DNA of 64,000 nt from Clostridia bacterium (GTDB taxonomy: Bacteria; Bacillota; Clostridia; UBA1381; UBA9506): positions 1 through 64,000 of the forward strand of contig JAFQBK010000012.1 in the NCBI GenBank assembly GCA_017399695.1. Direction: 5' to 3'. Made by a program: the position numbers and the translations under genes. Positions within the stretch are counted from its first letter, which is position 1; each line of letters opens with the position of its first letter. Below are positions 51,302-60,933 of the stretch, piece after piece. Below the pieces are notes generated by a model. That model had not been told where the DNA came from. It saw nothing but the letters and a program-made list of their open reading frames with translations, and did no database searches.

Positions 51302-53523
51302 TATGCTTTCTCCTCGGTCAGTCGGCGCAAAAGTCCGGAATAGCGTTTTGCCTCAAAATCGTTATCCACCATCGTTTCAACCGCACTCTTTTTGCCGACT
51401 AAAGTTACAAAATCCTTAGCGCGTGTAATCGCCGTATAAATCAGGTTGCGGTTCATCAGCATAGGTGCACCGTGAAACACGGGAAGTACCACGCAGGGAA
51501 ACTCACTTCCCTGACTTTTATGTACCGTAATGGCATAGGCAAGCTCTAATTCCTCTAACATACTATTCGGATACTCCACCTGTTTTTCTTCGTCAAAAAT
51601 AACCGTAACGGCATTTTTATCCACTTTGGAAATAAAGCCGATGTCACCGTTATAGATTCCGACGCCCTCTTTGTCCGAATGGATGCTTTCCCAGACGATA
51701 TCGTAATTGTTTTTGACCTGCATTACCTTGTCGCCCTCACGCAGGATACGGGAAAGAAACGCTCTTTCATTTTTCCCCTCCTCCGGCGGATTTAACGCCT
51801 CCTGAAGTGCGCGGTTTAATTCTATCACGCCTGCCGGCGTTTTCTTCATCGGTGAAATCACCTGAATATCGTGCATCGGGTCAAAGCCGTAAGCACTGGG
51901 CAATCGGTCACATACCAAGGAAACAACGGTACGCGTGATTTCATCTCCTGTACGTTCGGGGAGGAAGAAAAAGTCCTTCTCCTTTTCGTTATAAATCGGG
52001 TATTCTCCCCGATTGATGCGGTGGGCATTGACGACAATCATGCTTTCCTCTGCCTGACGAAAGACGGTATCTAATCGAATCACGGGTACAATCCCTGACA
52101 CTATCACATCTTTTAGGACATCACCTGCACCCACGGACGGAAGCTGGTCGCTGTCTCCGACTAAAATCACCCGCGCACTCGGACGAACCGCCGACAAAAG
52201 TGCCTGCATCAAAGCGATATCTACCATACTGACCTCGTCGACGATAATCACATCGGCATCGAGCGGGGTATTACAAAGGCGCACATATTCGCGCTCTGTT
52301 TCATCGCCCGTATAGCCAAGCTCTAACAGACGGTGAATGGTTTTTGCCTCCTCGCCCGTCACGCTCGTCATTCGTTTGGCAGCTCTTCCCGTCGGCGCGG
52401 TCAGAGCAATCCCAAACCCTCTCTTTTTGAGCAGTTCTATGATAAAACGAATGGTCGTTGTTTTTCCCGTACCCGGACCGCCCGTAATCACGGTAAAGCC
52501 GCAGGACAATGCGCTCATTACCGCATTTTTCTGTTTTTGTTCCAATTTAATTCCGTATTTTTCTTCCAACTCTTTGATTTCTTTGTTGTCTTTTTGCGGT
52601 TTTTCTTTTGATGCTTTACCTGCAAGCAAGCGAATCTGATCTGCCACGATTCGCTCACATTCATAATAGTACGGAAGATAAATACATTCTTCCTCTTCAG
52701 TTTGCACGCTGACGAGTCCACCGGATACCAAAAGCTCTACGATGGCATTTTCTATCTCTAAAGGATCCACGCCAAGCATTTTTTGTGCCAGGGAAACGAG
52801 AAGTGTGCGTGGCAGGTAGGTATGTCCTCCGCTTGCCGCATAAAACGATAGCGTATATTTAATTCCCGAGCGGATGCGGTTTTCATCCTCAGCCCGAATC
52901 CCCAGATGTGCCGCAACAGAGTCCGCCGTCTTAAAGCTGATGCCACGCACACGCTCGCAGAGCGTATAGGGATTTTCCTGAATCACAGAAAGCGCGTTCT
53001 CGCCAAAGCTGTCAAAGATGCGCACCGCAAAATTCGGTGTAATCCTGAATTTCTGTAAGAACAGAATCAGTTGTTCCTTTTCAAAAATCTCCATATATGC
53101 CGTCTGGATATCCATTGCTTTGGCAAGGCTAATGCCTTTAATTTCCGCCAGGCGTTCCGGCATATCCACAATGACATGGAGTGTATCCTCTCCAAAGCGG
53201 TTTACAATTTTTTCTGCCGTGGATTTTCTGACGCCGCGCACAACGCCCGAAGACAGATATGACAGAATCTCGTCTCTCCCCGTCGGCTCCTGGCGCTCGA
53301 AATATTCCACTTTGAGTTGTTCGCCATAGCTTGCGTGGTTAGTCCACTTGCCACTGACGACTAAAATTTCCCCCACCTTAATATAAGGAATATAACCCAC
53401 ACAGGTAATGATGCCGGTATCGTTTGCATCCAGTTCAAACACTGCATAGCCGTTGTCATCATTGGAATAAATGACTTCTTCCACCGTTCCCTGATAGGCA
53501 TCCAGCTCCTGCATCCGGCTCAC
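51301..53523 (-). CDS. recD2: ATP-dependent 5'-3' DNA helicase RecD2
   Basis: RecD2 is a helicase found in bacteria whose RecD is not part of RecBCD; it takes part in mismatch and replication repair. The 740-residue protein has an N-terminal extension with OB-type start, then helix-hairpin-helix motifs (EIKGISLAKAM). The motor begins with GGPGTGKTTTIR near residue 350, followed by VDEVSMVDIALMQ, GDSDQLPSVGAGD and the C-terminal AYAITVHKSQGSEF. Its neighbours miaA and mutL are related to genome maintenance. The gene lies 8 bases after miaA. Confidence 0.95.
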   Translation of the reverse strand: MSRMQELDAYQGTVEEVIYSNDDNGYAVFELDANDTGIITCVGYIPYIKVGEILVVSGKWTNHASYGEQLKVEYFERQEPTGRDEILSYLSSGVVRGVRKSTAEKIVNRFGEDTLHVIVDMPERLAEIKGISLAKAMDIQTAYMEIFEKEQLILFLQKFRITPNFAVRIFDSFGENALSVIQENPYTLCERVRGISFKTADSVAAHLGIRAEDENRIRSGIKYTLSFYAASGGHTYLPRTLLVSLAQKMLGVDPLEIENAIVELLVSGGLVSVQTEEEECIYLPYYYECERIVADQIRLLAGKASKEKPQKDNKEIKELEEKYGIKLEQKQKNAVMSALSCGFTVITGGPGTGKTTTIRFIIELLKKRGFGIALTAPTGRAAKRMTSVTGEEAKTIHRLLELGYTGDETEREYVRLCNTPLDADVIIVDEVSMVDIALMQALLSAVRPSARVILVGDSDQLPSVGAGDVLKDVIVSGIVPVIRLDTVFRQAEESMIVVNAHRINRGEYPIYNEKEKDFFFLPERTGDEITRTVVSLVCDRLPSAYGFDPMHDIQVISPMKKTPAGVIELNRALQEALNPPEEGKNERAFLSRILREGDKVMQVKNNYDIVWESIHSDKEGVGIYNGDIGFISKVDKNAVTVIFDEEKQVEYPNSMLEELELAYAITVHKSQGSEFPCVVLPVFHGAPMLMNRNLIYTAITRAKDFVTLVGKKSAVETMVDNDFEAKRYSGLLRRLTEEKA

Positions 53524-53531
53524 TCCCTTCT

Positions 53532-54461
53532 CTATCGTATCCTCTCTTGGACATACGCCATTGCGCGCTCTAAAAAATTTTCCTCGCTAATATCAAACCA
53601 CTGATACCGCTCATCCCTTTTAAACCAGGTGAGCTGGCGTTTGGCGTAATTGCGGCTGTTTTTCTTAATCAGCTCAATGCACTCAGAAAGCTCACATTCG
53701 CCCTCAAAGCAGGACAAAACCTCTTTATAACCGATACCCTGCATCGACTGCATCGAACGCGTCATTCCACTATCTGAAAGCGCCTTAACTTCCTCAAAGA
53801 GACCTGCTGCGACCATACGGTCAACACGCAGATTGATGCGCTCATACAAAAGCTCACGTTCCCCGGTCAGCGCAAGCATCACCGGCTCATACGGAGATTC
53901 AATCAGCTTTGAGCGCGCATTCTGCTCCGAAAGCGTCAGCCCCGTGCTTTCATAAAGCTCCAGTGCACGCACCACACGTTTGACATTATTCGGGTGCACC
54001 GCCTCTGCCGCCTTGGGATCTAATTCCGCCAGCCTTTGCCACAGGACTTCCGTGCCCTTTTCTTCTGCTTCACTCATCAGCCTTTCGCGCAGGGAAAAGT
54101 CTGTTTGCGACTCTGTAAATTTTACATTATCTACAAAGGACGAGATATAAAGCCCCGTACCTCCGCACAGAATCGGGAGTTTTCCCCTTTCCAGAATATC
54201 CTCTGCCGCCTCGTTTGCCTTTTGCACGTACTGTGCCACGCTAAAGGTTTCGTCCGGCTCTAAAATATCGATTAAATGATGTGGGATGCCTTCGGTTTCT
54301 TCCGGTGTTACTTTGGCGCTTCCGATATCTAAGCCTTTGTATATCTGCATAGAGTCTGCCGAAATAACTTCACCGCCGAACTGCTTTGCCAAAGCAACGG
54401 AAAGTCTCGTTTTTCCCGTTCCCGTGGGACCTGCAACCACAACAATCTTTTGTTTTTTCAT
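53532..54461 (-). CDS. miaA: tRNA dimethylallyltransferase MiaA
   Basis: MiaA adds the isopentenyl group to A37 of tRNAs reading UNN codons, using dimethylallyl diphosphate. P-loop GPTGTGKT is at residues 11-18, ISADSMQIYKGLDIGSAK near residue 35, and the signature QVYRxL-like region is replaced by family-typical GTGLYISS near 100. About 309 residues from the ATG at 54461; the longer frame from 54569 overlaps mutL and is not used. It begins just past the mutL stop (gap of one base). The usual hfq does not follow. Confidence 0.95.
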   Translation of the reverse strand: MKKQKIVVVAGPTGTGKTRLSVALAKQFGGEVISADSMQIYKGLDIGSAKVTPEETEGIPHHLIDILEPDETFSVAQYVQKANEAAEDILERGKLPILCGGTGLYISSFVDNVKFTESQTDFSLRERLMSEAEEKGTEVLWQRLAELDPKAAEAVHPNNVKRVVRALELYESTGLTLSEQNARSKLIESPYEPVMLALTGERELLYERINLRVDRMVAAGLFEEVKALSDSGMTRSMQSMQGIGYKEVLSCFEGECELSECIELIKKNSRNYAKRQLTWFKRDERYQWFDISEENFLERAMAYVQERIR

Positions 54462-54462
54462 C

Positions 54463-56370
54463 TTAAACAATCCTCTTAAACTGCTTCTCAATAAATGTTT
54501 TGGTAAATGAAATCGTAATCGGCCTTCCATGCGGGCAGGTATTGATGCCTGAAAGGGAAAATACCGCATCCAACAGTGCTTTCATTTCTTCTTCGTGCAA
54601 GCGGTGATTTGCCTTGATGGCACCTTTGCAGGCAATGCTATAGAGCATACGGCTGACTAAGTCCTCGCTAATGTTCTTTCTGCTGTTGGCTATCATTGTC
54701 AGTATTTCAAGCAAAAGCTCTCCCAAATCTCGTTCCGCAAGCTCTTCCGGTGTCATACGAATCGCCACGGATTGCTTACCGAATTCCTCGGTTTCAAACC
54801 CAAGCGCATCGAGCGTTTCCCGATATTCTCGGTATGTAGCCATCTCCTGTGCGGAAAGGTTTACAACGGCAGGAATGAGCATCGTCTGAGACACAATACT
54901 GCGATTCCGATACTGCGACAAAAGCTCCTCATAACGCAATCGCTCGTGCGCTGCGTGTTGGTCGACCAACAGCATTTCACCGTCTTTTTCGACGATAATA
55001 TAGGTATCAAAGACTTGTCCGCAAATCTGATATACCGGCGCCTCATCTTTTGTTTCTTCGCTTTCTCGCTCTGGCTGTACTGTCTCTTTCTTCTCTTCAA
55101 AAAGGATGATTTCTGCTTCCTCATTTGTTATCGGTTCCGCTATTTTTTCTTCCGTTTTTGGAAGCTCCGGCGGAATCAGTTCGGGAATCGGCCACACTCC
55201 TGCGGTTGGCTCCCGCATCGAAAAGCTCGGCTTTTTCATGGGTTTCATCTCCGGTTTTGTTTCTTCCGGAATCTTTGGCGCAGGTTTTGCTTCTACACGA
55301 ATCGGCTCTGCCACCTTGGGCTTTTCCACAACTGCCGGGAAGACTGATGTTTTCGGCGGGGTTTGAACCTCGGGGATGCGTGTTTCTTGGGTCAGCGCAT
55401 TTTTTACCGCCCAATAGACACAATGATACATCTGCTTTTCATCGGCAAACTTTACTTCCAGTTTCGTCGGATGGACATTGATGTCCACCATTTTGGGATT
55501 GACGGACAGAGACAGCACACACGCCGGAAACTTTCCAACCATAATTTCATTTTTATAGGCTTCCTCCACCGCGTGCGCAAGCATCGCGCTTTTCACGTAA
55601 CGTCCGTTGATAAAGAAATTCTGCATATTTCGGTTTGGTCTTGCCATAAGACCGCTGGCAACAAGACCTGAAACTGCTACCTCATCTTCACAAAAGCTAA
55701 CAGGGCGCATCGCTTCTTTCATTTCTTTACCGTAAACCGCATACACACAGGCAGAAAGGTCGCCGTCACCTGATGTAAACAACGCCTCTTTTCCGTTATT
55801 GATAAACTTAAAGGAGATATCCGGATGGGAAAGCGCCAGACGGTTTAAGATGTCGGCGATATACCCCGCCTCCGTAAAGTCCTTTTTTAAGAATTTCATT
55901 CTTGCGGGCGTCGAACAAAACAGGTCCCTTACAATAACCGTTGTACCCACCGGGCAACCTGCATCGGACAGTTCCACCTCTTCTCCGCAATCGGCGCTAA
56001 GATGCGTTCCCAAGTCCTCACCCTGTGCCCTTGTATAAATTTCAAGTCGGGAAACCGCTGCGATACTTGCCAATGCCTCACCACGAAAGCCCAGGGTTTC
56101 TATTCCCTCCAAGTCCTCCGCCGTAAAAATTTTACTGGTCGCATGGCGCACCAGACAGGTCTCGGCATCCTCGCGCGACATACCGTAGCCGTCATCTGCC
56201 ACACGGATATAGCTGATACCGCCGGCTTTGATTTCCACCACGATATGTTTAGCGCCGGCGTCCATCGCGTTCTCAAGTAGCTCTTTCACTACCGATGCCG
56301 GACGCTCAACCACTTCGCCTGCGGCAATCATATTGGATACCGCTTTATCTAACACACGAATTCGTCCCAT
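54463..56370 (-). CDS. mutL: DNA mismatch repair protein MutL
   Basis: MutL couples mismatch recognition to repair. The 635-residue protein has the GHKL ATPase with ELLENAMDAGAKHI, DDGYGMSREDA and TLGFRGEALASI. A Pro/Lys/Glu-rich linker spans about residues 335-440. In the C-terminal domain the endonuclease motif DQHAAHE with the following Glu is present near residue 470, as are GAIKANHRL and CPHGRPI, so it is a nicking-type MutL. MutS is not found upstream in this window; rseP precedes it by 35 bases instead. Confidence 0.96.
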   Translation of the reverse strand: MGRIRVLDKAVSNMIAAGEVVERPASVVKELLENAMDAGAKHIVVEIKAGGISYIRVADDGYGMSREDAETCLVRHATSKIFTAEDLEGIETLGFRGEALASIAAVSRLEIYTRAQGEDLGTHLSADCGEEVELSDAGCPVGTTVIVRDLFCSTPARMKFLKKDFTEAGYIADILNRLALSHPDISFKFINNGKEALFTSGDGDLSACVYAVYGKEMKEAMRPVSFCEDEVAVSGLVASGLMARPNRNMQNFFINGRYVKSAMLAHAVEEAYKNEIMVGKFPACVLSLSVNPKMVDINVHPTKLEVKFADEKQMYHCVYWAVKNALTQETRIPEVQTPPKTSVFPAVVEKPKVAEPIRVEAKPAPKIPEETKPEMKPMKKPSFSMREPTAGVWPIPELIPPELPKTEEKIAEPITNEEAEIILFEEKKETVQPERESEETKDEAPVYQICGQVFDTYIIVEKDGEMLLVDQHAAHERLRYEELLSQYRNRSIVSQTMLIPAVVNLSAQEMATYREYRETLDALGFETEEFGKQSVAIRMTPEELAERDLGELLLEILTMIANSRKNISEDLVSRMLYSIACKGAIKANHRLHEEEMKALLDAVFSLSGINTCPHGRPITISFTKTFIEKQFKRIV

Positions 56371-56405
56371 GCGTTTTCCCTCGCTTTTCTTTCGTATTCA
56401 ACCAT

Positions 56406-57434
56406 TTAGAATTTCATCAAATCCATCACCGCAACAAAAACGGATAACAGGATTAAAAGTGCAAAACCGACAAAATGAATGACTCCCTCTTTTTCCGGTG
56501 GAATCGGTTTTCTTCGAATCATTTCCACAAGCACAAAGAAGATGCGTCCGCCATCTAATGCAGGGATGGGCAAAAGATTAAAAATACCCAAATTGATGGT
56601 CAGTAAAATTGCTAAATTCAGTAACGTCAAAAATCCGTCCATTCCCGTTTTCGCCGTTTGCTCTACCGCTGAGCCGATTTCCGACACAATACCAATCGGA
56701 CCGGAAAGCTCGGTGAGTGCCACATCGCCCCGGAACAAATCGACAATCGAGCCAATGACCAATTTCGAATAGAAAAATGTTCCGTGATAAGAAAGCTTTA
56801 AGGTCTTGCCAAAATCATTTGGCTCATTTTTAAGCACAAACCCATAACGATATACTCCGTCGGTTTCGCGCGGCGTCACGGAAATACTCTTTTCTTGACC
56901 GTCTCTTCGAACCAAGAATTCGGTTTCCTCTGCACCGCGACGCTGGACAGACCACATAACCTCTGCGCCGATGGGCGTCCGCGAACCTTGAATCCTTACA
57001 ATTTCGTCACCCGCCAATAGTCCGCTGGCTTCTGCCGCTGTGCCCACCTGTACCTCGCCGATGCGATTTGTTACCACGTGAGTTCCCTGTGCGGTCATCA
57101 CAATCAAAAGCACAAAGCCGAGCAGAATATTCATGAATGCGCCGGACGCCAGTACAATCAGGCGCTTGTATGCCGGCTTATTGTTAATCGCGCGCGGGTC
57201 AGAAGAGTTTTGGTCCTCGCCCTCCATGGCGCAATAGCCGCCAATCGGAATTAAGCGAAGCGAATAGGTCGTCTCTTTTTTGCCCCAGCTAAAAAGCTTC
57301 GGCCCCATACCGATAGCAAATTCGAGCACGCGGATTCCCATCAGCTTTGCCGTGATAAAATGTCCAAATTCGTGGACAAAAATCAGCAGTGCAAAAATCA
57401 AAATTGCGACCAAAACAGTTAAAACAGTCGTCAT
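56406..57434 (-). CDS. rseP: Intramembrane zinc metalloprotease RseP
   Basis: A site-2 protease that cleaves membrane proteins such as anti-sigma factors. HEFGH at residues 21-25 is the zinc motif. A PDZ domain spans about residues 115-195 (AEASGLLAGDEIVRI). The second catalytic region is LLPIPALDGGRIFF near residue 290. 342 residues with three or four membrane helices. GGAGG precedes the ATG. A GGGCTGT-type hairpin separates it from dxr, so transcription may be partly reduced here. Confidence 0.94.
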   Translation of the reverse strand: MTTVLTVLVAILIFALLIFVHEFGHFITAKLMGIRVLEFAIGMGPKLFSWGKKETTYSLRLIPIGGYCAMEGEDQNSSDPRAINNKPAYKRLIVLASGAFMNILLGFVLLIVMTAQGTHVVTNRIGEVQVGTAAEASGLLAGDEIVRIQGSRTPIGAEVMWSVQRRGAEETEFLVRRDGQEKSISVTPRETDGVYRYGFVLKNEPNDFGKTLKLSYHGTFFYSKLVIGSIVDLFRGDVALTELSGPIGIVSEIGSAVEQTAKTGMDGFLTLLNLAILLTINLGIFNLLPIPALDGGRIFFVLVEMIRRKPIPPEKEGVIHFVGFALLILLSVFVAVMDLMKF

Positions 57435-57461
57435 ACTCTGCCTCCAAAACTATGCATAAAA

Positions 57462-57498
57462 AAGGGAAAGCGGGCCTATCGCTCTGCGACAGCCCCTT
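57462..57498 (-). terminator. Terminator-like hairpin between dxr and rseP
   Basis: On the minus strand GGGGCTGTCGC pairs imperfectly with GCGATAGGCCC, and a C/T-rich tail ending in six T follows. It lies directly after the dxr stop. The imperfect stem suggests a partial terminator. Confidence 0.5.
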
Positions 57499-57505
57499 GT
57501 TCTTT

Positions 57506-58675
57506 TTATTTTATTTTATGTAGTGCGCCCCGGACATATTCACGCGCCCAAAGGTCTGCTTCCAAAATGTCCCGGGCGCTCGGCGATGCGATTGTCTTAT
57601 GTGCATCCATCGCTTGTTCTACCACTTCTGCAATTTCTAAAAACTCTATTTTATCATTTAAGAACAAGCTGACCGCTTCCTCGTTTGCGCCGTTTAATAC
57701 CGTCGGCATTGTGCCTCCGATGTTACCCGCCTGATATGCCAGCGAAAGACAACGGAAGGTCTCGGTATCCGCCTCTTCAAAGGTCAGCGGACCACAGGAT
57801 AAGAAATCCAGTTCATTCCCAGTCATCTCCATACGGGCAGGATAGGTAATCGCATACTGAATCGGGAGCTTCATATCCGGCGCACCAAGCTGAGCAATCA
57901 CGGCGTTATCACAAAAACGAACCATGGAATGAACAATGCTCTGGCGGTGCACCAAAACCTTAACGCGTGAAAGCGGCATGGAAAATAAATGCCCCGCTTC
58001 AAGCACCTCGAGTCCTTTATTCATGAGCGTTGCGCTGTCGATGGTAATTTTTGCGCCCATGCTCCAGTTAGGGTGTTTCAGCGCCTGCTCTTTCGTGACT
58101 CCTAAAAGACTTTCCCGCGCGTGGCCGAAAAACGGACCGCCCGATGCTGTTAATATAATCTCCGAAACCTCACGGTCATATTCTTTGGGATTCACCCTTG
58201 CTGCCAGGCTTTGAAAAATCGCACTGTGCTCACTGTCTACGGGAATAATCTGCGCGCCGCAGCGTTTTGCCTCGCTCATCACGATATCGCCTGCGGTCAC
58301 CAGCGTTTCTTTATTGGCAAGACCAATGCGTTTGCCTGCACGAACGGCGGCCAGGGTTGGAACGAGTCCCGCAATTCCCACGATACCGGTAATAACCGTA
58401 TCGCTTTTTTCACCCTCGGCAAGCTCAACTAAACCCTCACTTCCCGAAAGCACCTTAACCTCTGTATCCGCAAGTTTAATTTTCAGTTCTTTGGCGTGCG
58501 GCTCGGACACCACGCACACCTTTTTGGGTCGAAACTTTCGCGCCTGCTGTTCCAAAAGCTCTATTTTCGAGTATGTGGAAAGCCCCTCCGCGCGGACGCC
58601 CTCCATCTTTTCAATGACCTCCAGCGTCTGTACACCGATAGAACCGGTGGCACCAAGTACGGTAATATGTCTCAT
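57506..58675 (-). CDS. dxr: 1-deoxy-D-xylulose 5-phosphate reductoisomerase
   Basis: Dxr commits carbon to isoprenoids through the MEP pathway, which feeds UppS and MiaA encoded nearby. The 389-residue protein starts with the NADPH loop GATGSIG at residues 8-14. The metal and substrate regions VDSEHSAIFQ near 150, LTASGGPF near 182 and NWSMGAKITIDSATLMNKGLE near 210 are intact; the enzyme is the fosmidomycin target. It follows cdsA by 15 bases. Confidence 0.96.
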   Translation of the reverse strand: MRHITVLGATGSIGVQTLEVIEKMEGVRAEGLSTYSKIELLEQQARKFRPKKVCVVSEPHAKELKIKLADTEVKVLSGSEGLVELAEGEKSDTVITGIVGIAGLVPTLAAVRAGKRIGLANKETLVTAGDIVMSEAKRCGAQIIPVDSEHSAIFQSLAARVNPKEYDREVSEIILTASGGPFFGHARESLLGVTKEQALKHPNWSMGAKITIDSATLMNKGLEVLEAGHLFSMPLSRVKVLVHRQSIVHSMVRFCDNAVIAQLGAPDMKLPIQYAITYPARMEMTGNELDFLSCGPLTFEEADTETFRCLSLAYQAGNIGGTMPTVLNGANEEAVSLFLNDKIEFLEIAEVVEQAMDAHKTIASPSARDILEADLWAREYVRGALHKIK

Positions 58676-58690
58676 ACGCGTTCCTCTATT

Positions 58691-59524
58691 CTACGAAATA
58701 ACCGGAATATATAAAATAAAATAATAGACCAAAGGTGTTACGAAAATAAGACTGTCGATACGGTCAAGCATACCGCCATGACCCGGAATCAAATTGCCGA
58801 AATCCTTTGCCTTATATTCTCTTTTAATCACCGATGCCGCAAGGTCTCCAAGCTGTGCAACCACACCGCACAAAAGCGAAAGAAATACAATTGCATCATA
58901 ATGTGCTTTAAGACCGAAATAGCTTTCAATGATGACGCCGTAAACCAGCATAGAAATCACCGAGCCAATCACCGCACCAATTGCACCCTCAACGGTCTTA
59001 TTGGGGCTGACACTCGGAATCAGCTTATGACGTCCGAAAAACTTGCCCGCAAAAAAGGCGAAGGTATCCGGCATCCACGCACCAATCAGCGGAAACATCA
59101 CCAAAACCACACCGTGCTCCATGGAACGAATAAAGGTTAAATGGAACAAAAAGAGTACGGCATAAATCAAAGTAAAAAGCGATGAACTGACATCATAAAA
59201 CTTAATTCTGTCATTCCAGAAAATCGAGCAAATCATCAGTAGCATCAAATATAAAACCAACACAAAGGTAAATAATTCCCTCGGATATGTACCGGCAGTC
59301 AGATAGGGAATCGCCATAAAGACCGCAGCAAACGCATAGTTAAGCGTTACCATCTGCCACTTGGTTTCCTGCTTGAATGTCATATAAAGCTCATGGAGTG
59401 ACAAAAAGCACGCAACCACAACAGCGGCATGGAACAACCAGTCGGGACCGCTGAAGATTAAGAAAAGCACACAAATACCGCCAATGACGCCGCTTAGTAT
59501 TCTGACTCCTGTTTTTGACCACAT
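58691..59524 (-). CDS. cdsA: Phosphatidate cytidylyltransferase CdsA
   Basis: CdsA makes CDP-diacylglycerol from phosphatidate and CTP, the precursor of phosphatidylglycerol and cardiolipin. The 277-residue protein has about eight membrane helices. The family signature is near the C terminus: SVIKREYKAKDFGNLI followed by PGHGGMLDRIDS. WMPDTFAFFAGKFFGRHKL near 150 is also conserved. AGGAGGA lies ahead of the ATG. It follows uppS by 21 bases. Confidence 0.94.
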   Translation of the reverse strand: MWSKTGVRILSGVIGGICVLFLIFSGPDWLFHAAVVVACFLSLHELYMTFKQETKWQMVTLNYAFAAVFMAIPYLTAGTYPRELFTFVLVLYLMLLMICSIFWNDRIKFYDVSSSLFTLIYAVLFLFHLTFIRSMEHGVVLVMFPLIGAWMPDTFAFFAGKFFGRHKLIPSVSPNKTVEGAIGAVIGSVISMLVYGVIIESYFGLKAHYDAIVFLSLLCGVVAQLGDLAASVIKREYKAKDFGNLIPGHGGMLDRIDSLIFVTPLVYYFILYIPVIS

Positions 59525-59545
59525 AACTGTCTTCCTCCTGATGAA

Positions 59546-60301
59546 TCAAACTCCGCCAAAACGTCTGTTTCGATTCTGATAATCCAAAATTGCCTGTGCA
59601 AAATCCTTTGTTGTAAAATCAGGCCAGTTGATTTTTGAGAACCAAAATTCACTGTACGCCGACTGCCACAAAAGAAAATTGGAAAGGCGCTCTTCTCCGC
59701 TGGGTCTGATGATAAGGTCTGCATCCGGAGAAAACGCCGTATAAATCTGCGACGAAATTAAGTCCTCTGTAATTTCCTCCGGCATACGCTCGCCGTTTTT
59801 GATTTCCTCGCCAATTGCGCGCATCGCACGAACAATCTCCTGACGTCCGCCATAGTTAATTGCCAGATACAAAACCGTTCCCTTACGATCTTTGGTATAT
59901 TCTTCAATCGCATCAATCTCACGATTGATTTCCTCCGACAAGGCACTGCGGTCGCCGACCACCAAAATGCGAACATCATTTCCTGCCAGCTGGTCTTTGT
60001 CACGTAGGTATTCAAGTAGCAACTCCATAAGAGCATCCACTTCTGCTTTCGGACGCTTCCAGTTTTCCGTAGAAAATGCATAGGCAGTAATGTATGGAAT
60101 TCCTAAAGTTACCGCGTATTCCGTAATCGTTTTTAGGTTCTGCGCGCCCGCCTTGTGACCCGCATTTCGCGGCAGACCTCTCTTCTTCGCCCAACGGCCG
60201 TTGCCATCCATAATAATACCGACATGGCGCGGCAGATTATTTCTGTCAATTTGCTGTTCGATGTCTTTTAAGGCCTTCTTTTTTCCCCATTTTTGAAACA
60301 T
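59546..60301 (-). CDS. uppS: Isoprenyl transferase UppS (undecaprenyl diphosphate synthase)
   Basis: UppS extends farnesyl diphosphate to the C55 carrier lipid used for lipid II. The about 251-residue protein has HVGIIMDGNGRWAKKRG at residues 26-42 with catalytic Asp32. AFSTENWKRP near 85 and ELRLVIRPSGE-like DADLIIRPSGEERLSNFLLWQSAYSE-region near 200 complete the active site. The ATG at 60301 has GGGGTG 7 bases ahead; the 80-residue longer frame overlaps frr and is rejected. It lies between frr and cdsA. Confidence 0.95.
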   Translation of the reverse strand: MFQKWGKKKALKDIEQQIDRNNLPRHVGIIMDGNGRWAKKRGLPRNAGHKAGAQNLKTITEYAVTLGIPYITAYAFSTENWKRPKAEVDALMELLLEYLRDKDQLAGNDVRILVVGDRSALSEEINREIDAIEEYTKDRKGTVLYLAINYGGRQEIVRAMRAIGEEIKNGERMPEEITEDLISSQIYTAFSPDADLIIRPSGEERLSNFLLWQSAYSEFWFSKINWPDFTTKDFAQAILDYQNRNRRFGGV

Positions 60302-60324
60302 CGCAATCACCCCAATAATGCCCG

Positions 60325-60351
60325 AAAAGGGGCGCCACAAGGCGTCCCTTT
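60325..60351 (-). terminator. Hairpin between frr and uppS
   Basis: On the minus strand AAAGGGACGCC pairs with GGCGCCCCTTT (one weak pair) and TTTT is near the end of the stem. It may be a partial terminator or processing site within the pyrH-to-rseP run. Confidence 0.5.
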
Positions 60352-60371
60352 GCAAGCGGATACTAAAAAAA

Positions 60372-60917
60372 TCAAACTTCCATAATTTCCTTTTCTTTCT
60401 TTGCGGAAATTGCATCAATATCCTTGATGTATTTATCTGTAATATCCTGAATATCCTTTTCGCAAGTTTTGAGGTCATCCTCTGTAATTTCGCCCTGCTT
60501 TTTCTGTGCCTTAAAGCCTTCAATCGCATCACGGCGAACACCGCGAATGACTACCTTGCCCTCTTCTGCGCGCTTGGAAATGGCTTTCGCAAGCTCACGT
60601 CTGCGCTCTTCTGTCAGCGGCGGGAAGTTTAAGCGGATGGCCTTGCCGTCATTGTTCGGGGCAATACCGATGTCTGCCTCGACAATCGCTTTTTCAATAT
60701 CGTGCAAAATGCTTGCGTCCCACGGCTGAATCATCAGCTGTCTTGCATCCGGAACGGAAATCGTTCCAACCTGACCAATCGGAGTCGCTGTTCCGTAGTA
60801 GTCAACCATAACCTTATCTAAAATCGCAGGATTTGCTCTGCCTGCACGGATTGCCGCGTAATCAGATTCGAGCGCTGCAATCGCTTTATCCATCTTTACC
60901 TTTACTTCCTCGTACAT
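60372..60917 (-). CDS. frr: Ribosome recycling factor
   Basis: RRF splits post-termination ribosomes with EF-G. About 181 residues form a three-helix bundle and a beta-alpha domain, with RAGRANPAILDKVMVDYYG near residue 29 and IPPLTEERRREL-type FPPLTEERRRELAKA near 107. RRDAIEGFKAQKKQGEI near 133 is conserved. The ATG at 60917 has AAAGGTGGA ahead; the longer frame from 61007 overlaps pyrH. It is co-transcribed with pyrH, 16 bases upstream. Confidence 0.97.
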   Translation of the reverse strand: MYEEVKVKMDKAIAALESDYAAIRAGRANPAILDKVMVDYYGTATPIGQVGTISVPDARQLMIQPWDASILHDIEKAIVEADIGIAPNNDGKAIRLNFPPLTEERRRELAKAISKRAEEGKVVIRGVRRDAIEGFKAQKKQGEITEDDLKTCEKDIQDITDKYIKDIDAISAKKEKEIMEV

Positions 60918-60933
60918 CTTATTTCCACCTTTC

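Noticed and set aside
53532-54569. Long form of MiaA with 36 extra N-terminal residues
   Set aside because: The extension overlaps mutL and lacks a ribosome site; the P-loop begins at the expected place from the ATG at 54461.
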